DNA from: Microcella sp.
GTDB taxonomy: Bacteria > Actinomycetota > Actinomycetes > Actinomycetales > Microbacteriaceae
Direction: 5' to 3'
Assembly: GCF_025808395.1 (NCBI RefSeq)
Contig: NZ_CP075524.1
Location: forward strand, 1,116,001 to 1,180,000
Length of the DNA stretch: 64,000 bases
Notes under the pieces: model-generated
Seen by the model: only the letters and a program-made list of their open reading frames with translations
Database searches by the model: none
Told to the model about the DNA's origin: nothing
Made by a program: the position numbers and the translations under genes
In this document: positions 59,063-64,000 of the stretch, piece by piece
Layout: each line of letters starts with the position of its first letter
Position numbering within the stretch: the first letter of the stretch is position 1

Positions 59063-60745
<1,683 letters not shown>

Positions 60746-60747
60746 GC

Positions 60748-61215
60748 CTACCAGTCTATGGAGAGCGTGCGCCCCACCAGACACCGCCCCGTGCCCAGCA
60801 CGTCGGCGAGCTGCGAGGTGAGAACCGCCCCCTTCACCTGCCCGATCAGGCATTGGCCGTCGATCTGCACGGCAAACAAGATCGAGTCAGCCAGCTGCCC
60901 GGTCGGGGTGACGTCGGCAGTCACTTCCATCGCGGACTTGTCGAAACCGCCCGCCGCGAGTGCATCGACGATCATGGCGCTCGACGGAGTGGGGTTCTGC
61001 TCGAGCAGGCCCTCGACGACGAACTCGAAGTAGGGGCGATTCTGACCGGCGGTGCCGCCCTCGATGAGCTCAGGGTCAGCAGTGCGCGTCGGTGACGGCG
61101 CGGGCTCGGTCGTCGCGGTGGGTGCGGGCGGTTCGGACTCGGCGGTGCAGCCAGCGAGCAGGAGGGCGCACGCCACGACGACTGGGAGAAAGACCCGGGC
61201 GATAGTGAGCTGCAT
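60748..61215 (-). CDS. Lipoprotein of unknown function
   Basis: A 155-residue protein: MQLTIARVFLPVVVACALLLAGC has a lipobox LAGC, then a Thr/Pro-rich spacer (EPPAPTATTEPAPSPTRTAD) and a small globular domain with two Cys (DGQCLIGQV, GTGRCLVG). AGAAGAGG precedes ATG 61215; longer frames upstream are not supported. It is co-directional with ettA with a two-base gap, so it is probably co-transcribed. Not recognised with certainty. Confidence 0.8.
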   Translation of the reverse strand: MQLTIARVFLPVVVACALLLAGCTAESEPPAPTATTEPAPSPTRTADPELIEGGTAGQNRPYFEFVVEGLLEQNPTPSSAMIVDALAAGGFDKSAMEVTADVTPTGQLADSILFAVQIDGQCLIGQVKGAVLTSQLADVLGTGRCLVGRTLSIDW

Positions 61216-61469
61216 GACACCTCTTCTCGAGAGCTCGAACCTGCGCCCGATGAGTCTACGGTCGTCAGCGCGATCGCCCGCGCACACAGGCTTCACAGGC
61301 TTCATTCGCATTGCGAACACCGTGCACTGTAACCGCTTGCGCCCCGTGAGCGCCTTCGCCATCATTCTTGTAACGGAACAGTGCGAGTGACGATCGGGGG
61401 ATCGTCGGGGGTCGCAACCGATACCGGTAGTTCTGCGTCGTTCGGGTCGACTCAGAGCTCCTCACAGTA

Positions 61470-61510
61470 CGGTCGTTCCTGGTCTCTTCGGGTGAGACCA
61501 GGAACGACCG
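61470..61510 (+). repeat. 17-bp perfect hairpin in the gap before the kinase-like gene
   Basis: CGGTCGTTCCTGGTCTC (61470-61486) and GAGACCAGGAACGACCG (61494-61510) form a perfect 17-bp stem with a seven-base loop TTCGGGT. It lies in a 369-base stretch without other genes (61216-61584) and 75 bases before the predicted start of the kinase-like protein. No T-run follows, so a simple terminator is less likely; it may be a leader RNA structure, a processing site or a protein-binding site. The rest of the gap shows only weak direct repeats (AGGCTTCA twice near 61290). Confidence 0.6.
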
Positions 61511-61584
61511 GCTGTCGTTTCGGCGAGGTGAACGTTCTGAGAGCCGCCTTCACCGGCGGTGTCGACCGAAGGCGAGAACCCGAG

Positions 61585-62970
61585 ATGACCGTGCGTGAAG
61601 CGCTCGGAGGCCCGTGGGCGACCCACTGGCTCATCTGGGTCGGCCTCTTCGTGCCGACCTCCCTGCTGGTGCTGCTGCGCGAGTTGGCCACGCCGTTTCC
61701 TGAACCCTGGTGGCCGCTCGTCTCTGCCGTCGTGCAGCACCTCGTCGTCGGGGCGATCGTGATCGGTGTCGGAGCCGTGGCGCGACGGCGGTATGCGCTG
61801 CTGCCCCTCGCGCTCGTCGCCGCACTGTGGATTACCGCTGCGGTCGTGCGAGGAGTCGTGGGCGGGGCTCTTGCCGCCGGAGTCGCGGGCGTGGAGCCGG
61901 AATTCGCCCTGCGGTCGTTGACCTGGATCGTCGGCACCGTGGTCTGGATTCCGGTGGTCGTCTACACCGTCGCACAGGTCGACCGGCGCCGACTGCTGCT
62001 GGGCGCCTTCGAGACTGAGCAGTCGTTGCTCGAGAAGCAGCGCTCTCGCGCCAACGAGACCGGCCAAGAGATCAGTCGTTCATTGAGCTCGGCCGTGCGA
62101 AAGACGCTCGAGCCCGCACTGAAAGAACTCGTCACCAGCCTGGAGTCGTCTCGTGAGAACATGGGCCCTCGCGCGGTCGCCGAGCTCAGTCTGCGCATCT
62201 CTCAACTGCACGATCGCACGTCTGACCTGCTGGAGCCGACGACTGACGACGCTCTGCGGCGTCGCCCCCCGCGGGCCAGCGTGAGGCGGGCCTTCGACGT
62301 TCCGGTTCCGCAGCCGTGGCTGCTCGCCGCTCTCGTGACGACCGCGACCCTCTCGGTGATTCTTCCCGAGGCCCGGCGGGTGTTCGGTGAGCTCGCCGCT
62401 CTCGAGGTCGTGGTCTCTTCGGTGGCCGCCGGGCTCGTCATCGGCCTCGTGCCCTGGCTGGCTGCACGGTTCGCCTCCGAGTCGTTCGAGGCGAGAGGGC
62501 AAGGCATCACCGCTTCGGCCTGCGTCGTCGCCATTCTCGTGGCGGCATACCTCATGCTCAACAGTGGAATCGACCCCATCACGACGAACGGTCTGCTCAT
62601 CGTTCCCCTGCTCGCCATCAGTCTGACGCTCGCTTGCGTCACCTTCGTCGCCGCCATCAACCTCGCGAACGTCAACATCATCACCGAGCAGCAGTTGCGC
62701 GACCTGCGCAACCAGGGTGCTGTCGAGCGTGAAGCCCACGACGAACTCACCGAACGTGAACGTCAACGCCTTGCCGACCTGCTGCACGGGCCCGTGCAAG
62801 GACGGCTCGCGGCCTGCGTCATGGCACTCAACTTCAGCGCAGCCGACGGAGTCAGCGCAGAACGCACCCACGAACTGGTCGACTCGGTGCTACAGCACCT
62901 TCGCGCCGTGGCTCGAGACCTGACGTCGATCGCCGCCGCCGACTCGCCTCCCACCCCCGAAGGGGGGTAG
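61585..62970 (+). CDS. Histidine-kinase-like membrane protein without ATPase domain
   Basis: A 461-residue protein. Four N-terminal helices (WVGLFVPTSLLVLLRELATP; HLVVGAIVIGVGAVARRRYA; a WIPVVVYTVAQ helix) are followed by a cytoplasmic coiled-coil-like stretch (EKQRSRANETGQEISRSL), then a second membrane block (VSSVAAGLVIGLVPWLA; LLIVPLLAISLTLACVTFVA) and a C-terminal helix ERERQRLADLLHGPVQGRLA that resembles the HisKA_3 dimerisation motif with His in LLHGPVQ. The protein then ends (SIAAADSPPTPEGG) before any HATPase domain. It may be phosphorylated in trans, or be a dead sensor that scaffolds. ATG 61585 is chosen; the frame is open to 61381, but the hairpin at 61470-61510 argues against that. 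A receiver gene follows. Confidence 0.68.
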   Translation: MTVREALGGPWATHWLIWVGLFVPTSLLVLLRELATPFPEPWWPLVSAVVQHLVVGAIVIGVGAVARRRYALLPLALVAALWITAAVVRGVVGGALAAGVAGVEPEFALRSLTWIVGTVVWIPVVVYTVAQVDRRRLLLGAFETEQSLLEKQRSRANETGQEISRSLSSAVRKTLEPALKELVTSLESSRENMGPRAVAELSLRISQLHDRTSDLLEPTTDDALRRRPPRASVRRAFDVPVPQPWLLAALVTTATLSVILPEARRVFGELAALEVVVSSVAAGLVIGLVPWLAARFASESFEARGQGITASACVVAILVAAYLMLNSGIDPITTNGLLIVPLLAISLTLACVTFVAAINLANVNIITEQQLRDLRNQGAVEREAHDELTERERQRLADLLHGPVQGRLAACVMALNFSAADGVSAERTHELVDSVLQHLRAVARDLTSIAAADSPPTPEGG

Positions 62971-63024
62971 CCGACCGCCGACCTTCTTCGTCGAGAAGCT
63001 CTCGTCGCGCCTACACTGGGGCGC

Positions 63025-63408
63025 ATGGCCACGCCCGAAGGGTCTCAGGCATCAGTGCTGATCGCTGATGATGACCCTCTCGTGCGCCGCGTGCTGCGCT
63101 ACGCCCTCGAGTCGCGGGGTTATCTAGTGACGGAGGCGCTCGACGTCGCCGAGGTCGTCTCCGCAGCGGCGACCTGTGAGCCTGACCTCGTGGTGCTCGA
63201 CATCAACATGCCGGGAGGCACGGTGCACGAGGCGATCAGCGCACTTCGTTCACGGCACCCCGGTATGCCCATTCTGGTCTTGAGCGGCGAGACTGCACCC
63301 ACTCTCGACATCGACTCCCCCGTCACCGACTTCGCCCAGAAGCCCATCGACCTCGACGACCTCTTCTCTCGAGTCGAGCGCCTGCTCGAGGCGGGCGCCC
63401 AGGTGTAG
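63025..63408 (+). CDS. Single-domain response regulator (CheY-like receiver)
   Basis: A 127-residue receiver without output domain. SVLIADDDPLVRRVLRYALE gives the acidic pair, LVVLDINMPGG the phospho-Asp, ILVLSGET the Ser/Thr switch and FAQKPIDLDDL the conserved Lys-Pro. ATG 63025. It lies 54 bases after the kinase-like gene and two bases before the PAS-domain gene, so the three probably signal together; a receiver-only protein acts by protein contact or as a phosphate relay. Confidence 0.93.
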   Translation: MATPEGSQASVLIADDDPLVRRVLRYALESRGYLVTEALDVAEVVSAAATCEPDLVVLDINMPGGTVHEAISALRSRHPGMPILVLSGETAPTLDIDSPVTDFAQKPIDLDDLFSRVERLLEAGAQV

Positions 63409-63410
63409 CA

Positions 63411-64000
63411 ATGAACTCGGTGCCCGGGCCGACGCACGACGGCCTTCGTTCGCTCGCCACTGCATTCGCCGTCAGTGTGCACTCTCACCCGCACGCGGCC
63501 TTCATGCTCGATCTCGACGGTCGGTTCATCTCGGTGAACCCCGAGCTGTGCCGCCGATTGCAGACCACTGAGAGCGAACTGCTGGGTCGCACCTTTCACC
63601 ACACCGTCGAGCCTCATGACCTCACCTTCGTGCTCGAGCACTTCGAGCGGGCACGCGACGGCGAGTCTGTGGAGTACGAGGCCACCGGAACCCGGCCAGA
63701 CTCCACGATCTTTCTCGCCCGAGTCACGAACTACCCGGTGCGCATCGACGGTGAGATCGTGGCCGTCGTGGGCATCGCCGTCGATGTGTCTCACCAGCAC
63801 GACGAACTCACTCGACGCAGGGCGAGCGAAGATCTGCTGCGCTTGGCCGGGCGCCTGGCCCACTTCGGCGGGTGGTCTGTCGACGCGGTCTCGAGACGCG
63901 TGATGCTGACCGACGGCGCGCTGCGCATGTTCGGATTCGCCGATCTCGACGAGTACACCAACGAACCCCAGTGGAGCCCCCACGCTCCTGAAGACCGCGC
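63411..64000 (+). CDS. PAS-domain sensor protein, 3' part outside window
   Basis: The frame starts with ATG 63411, two bases after the receiver stop, and stays open to the window end (about 196 residues). The first PAS domain is visible as HAAFMLDLDGRFISVNPELC, LLGRTFHHTVEPHDLTFVLE and ARVTNYPVRIDGEIVAVVGI, and a second starts near residue 145 (LAHFGGWSVDAVSRRVMLTD). Likely a soluble histidine kinase, diguanylate cyclase or similar signalling protein; the output domain lies beyond base 64000. It is missing from stop-to-stop lists because no stop is present. Confidence 0.85.
   Translation, partial: MNSVPGPTHDGLRSLATAFAVSVHSHPHAAFMLDLDGRFISVNPELCRRLQTTESELLGRTFHHTVEPHDLTFVLEHFERARDGESVEYEATGTRPDSTIFLARVTNYPVRIDGEIVAVVGIAVDVSHQHDELTRRRASEDLLRLAGRLAHFGGWSVDAVSRRVMLTDGALRMFGFADLDEYTNEPQWSPHAPEDR

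Noticed and set aside
61381..61584. N-terminal extension of the kinase-like protein to 61381
   Set aside because: The extension is low-complexity and would translate through a perfect 17-bp hairpin; the first membrane helix follows ATG 61585 closely.

Overview
The window is GC-rich DNA with dense, often overlapping genes, frequent GTG/TTG starts and actinobacterial gene order (tig, clpP1, clpP2, clpX; a Mycobacterium-like leucine catabolism cluster; a leucine/valine-rich, alanine-rich proteome). It most resembles a chromosome segment from the family Microbacteriaceae. This placement rests on gene content and recognised protein families, not on any search.

Layout. 1-8159 (minus) is a carbohydrate operon: ROK repressor, two ABC permeases, a lipoprotein sugar-binding protein, a GH15 and a GH31 glycosidase, then the start of a BenE-type transporter. 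8261-12003 holds a nucleotidyltransferase, then a minus-strand set clpX, HerA-like ATPase and a PNPOx-type flavoprotein. 12111-14212 (plus) is a copper-type cassette (membrane protein, YcnI, CopC) placed between clpX and clpP2. 14337-18527 (minus) carries clpP2, clpP1, two DUF4333-like lipoproteins and tig. Two tRNA genes follow (Pro-UGG minus, Gly-UCC plus). 18946-34481 is housekeeping and metabolic: oxidoreductases, OsmC, an ECF sigma factor with a membrane-bound partner, a 1208-residue membrane protein, Dps, an rpiB-nei-PaiB-amidohydrolase operon, an SDR and an FAD oxidoreductase/cupin pair.

34565-36475 is amylosucrase. 36691-39257 is an accessory island of lower GC: an orphan Rhs core fragment with a C-terminal toxin-like domain and a lipoprotein that is probably its immunity protein, a small membrane-protein gene cut by the Rhs junction, and a toxin-antitoxin-like pair with a palindrome inside its promoter. 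39393-44378 holds pepN, a PRC-barrel-like protein, MscS, a truncated haemoglobin and a membrane protein.

44353-53901 (minus) is a complete-looking leucine/branched-chain degradation operon: E1 alpha, E1 beta, E2, carboxylase beta and alpha, acyl-CoA dehydrogenase, MaoC hydratase, CitE-like lyase. 54117-57354 contains an FAD dehydrogenase, an unknown protein and acyl-CoA thioesterase II. 57367-58579 is a divergent zinc-starvation pair: a CobW-like protein without a P-loop lysine and a cysteine-free L36, with an AT-rich Zur-like site between them. The window ends with a thioesterase, ettA, a lipoprotein and a signalling cluster: a histidine-kinase-like membrane protein without an ATPase domain, a lone receiver, and a PAS protein cut by the window edge.

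The best candidate for something undescribed is the Rhs orphan module at 36691-38574. The zinc pair, the ATPase-less kinase with its 17-bp hairpin, and the copper cassette inside the Clp locus are next.
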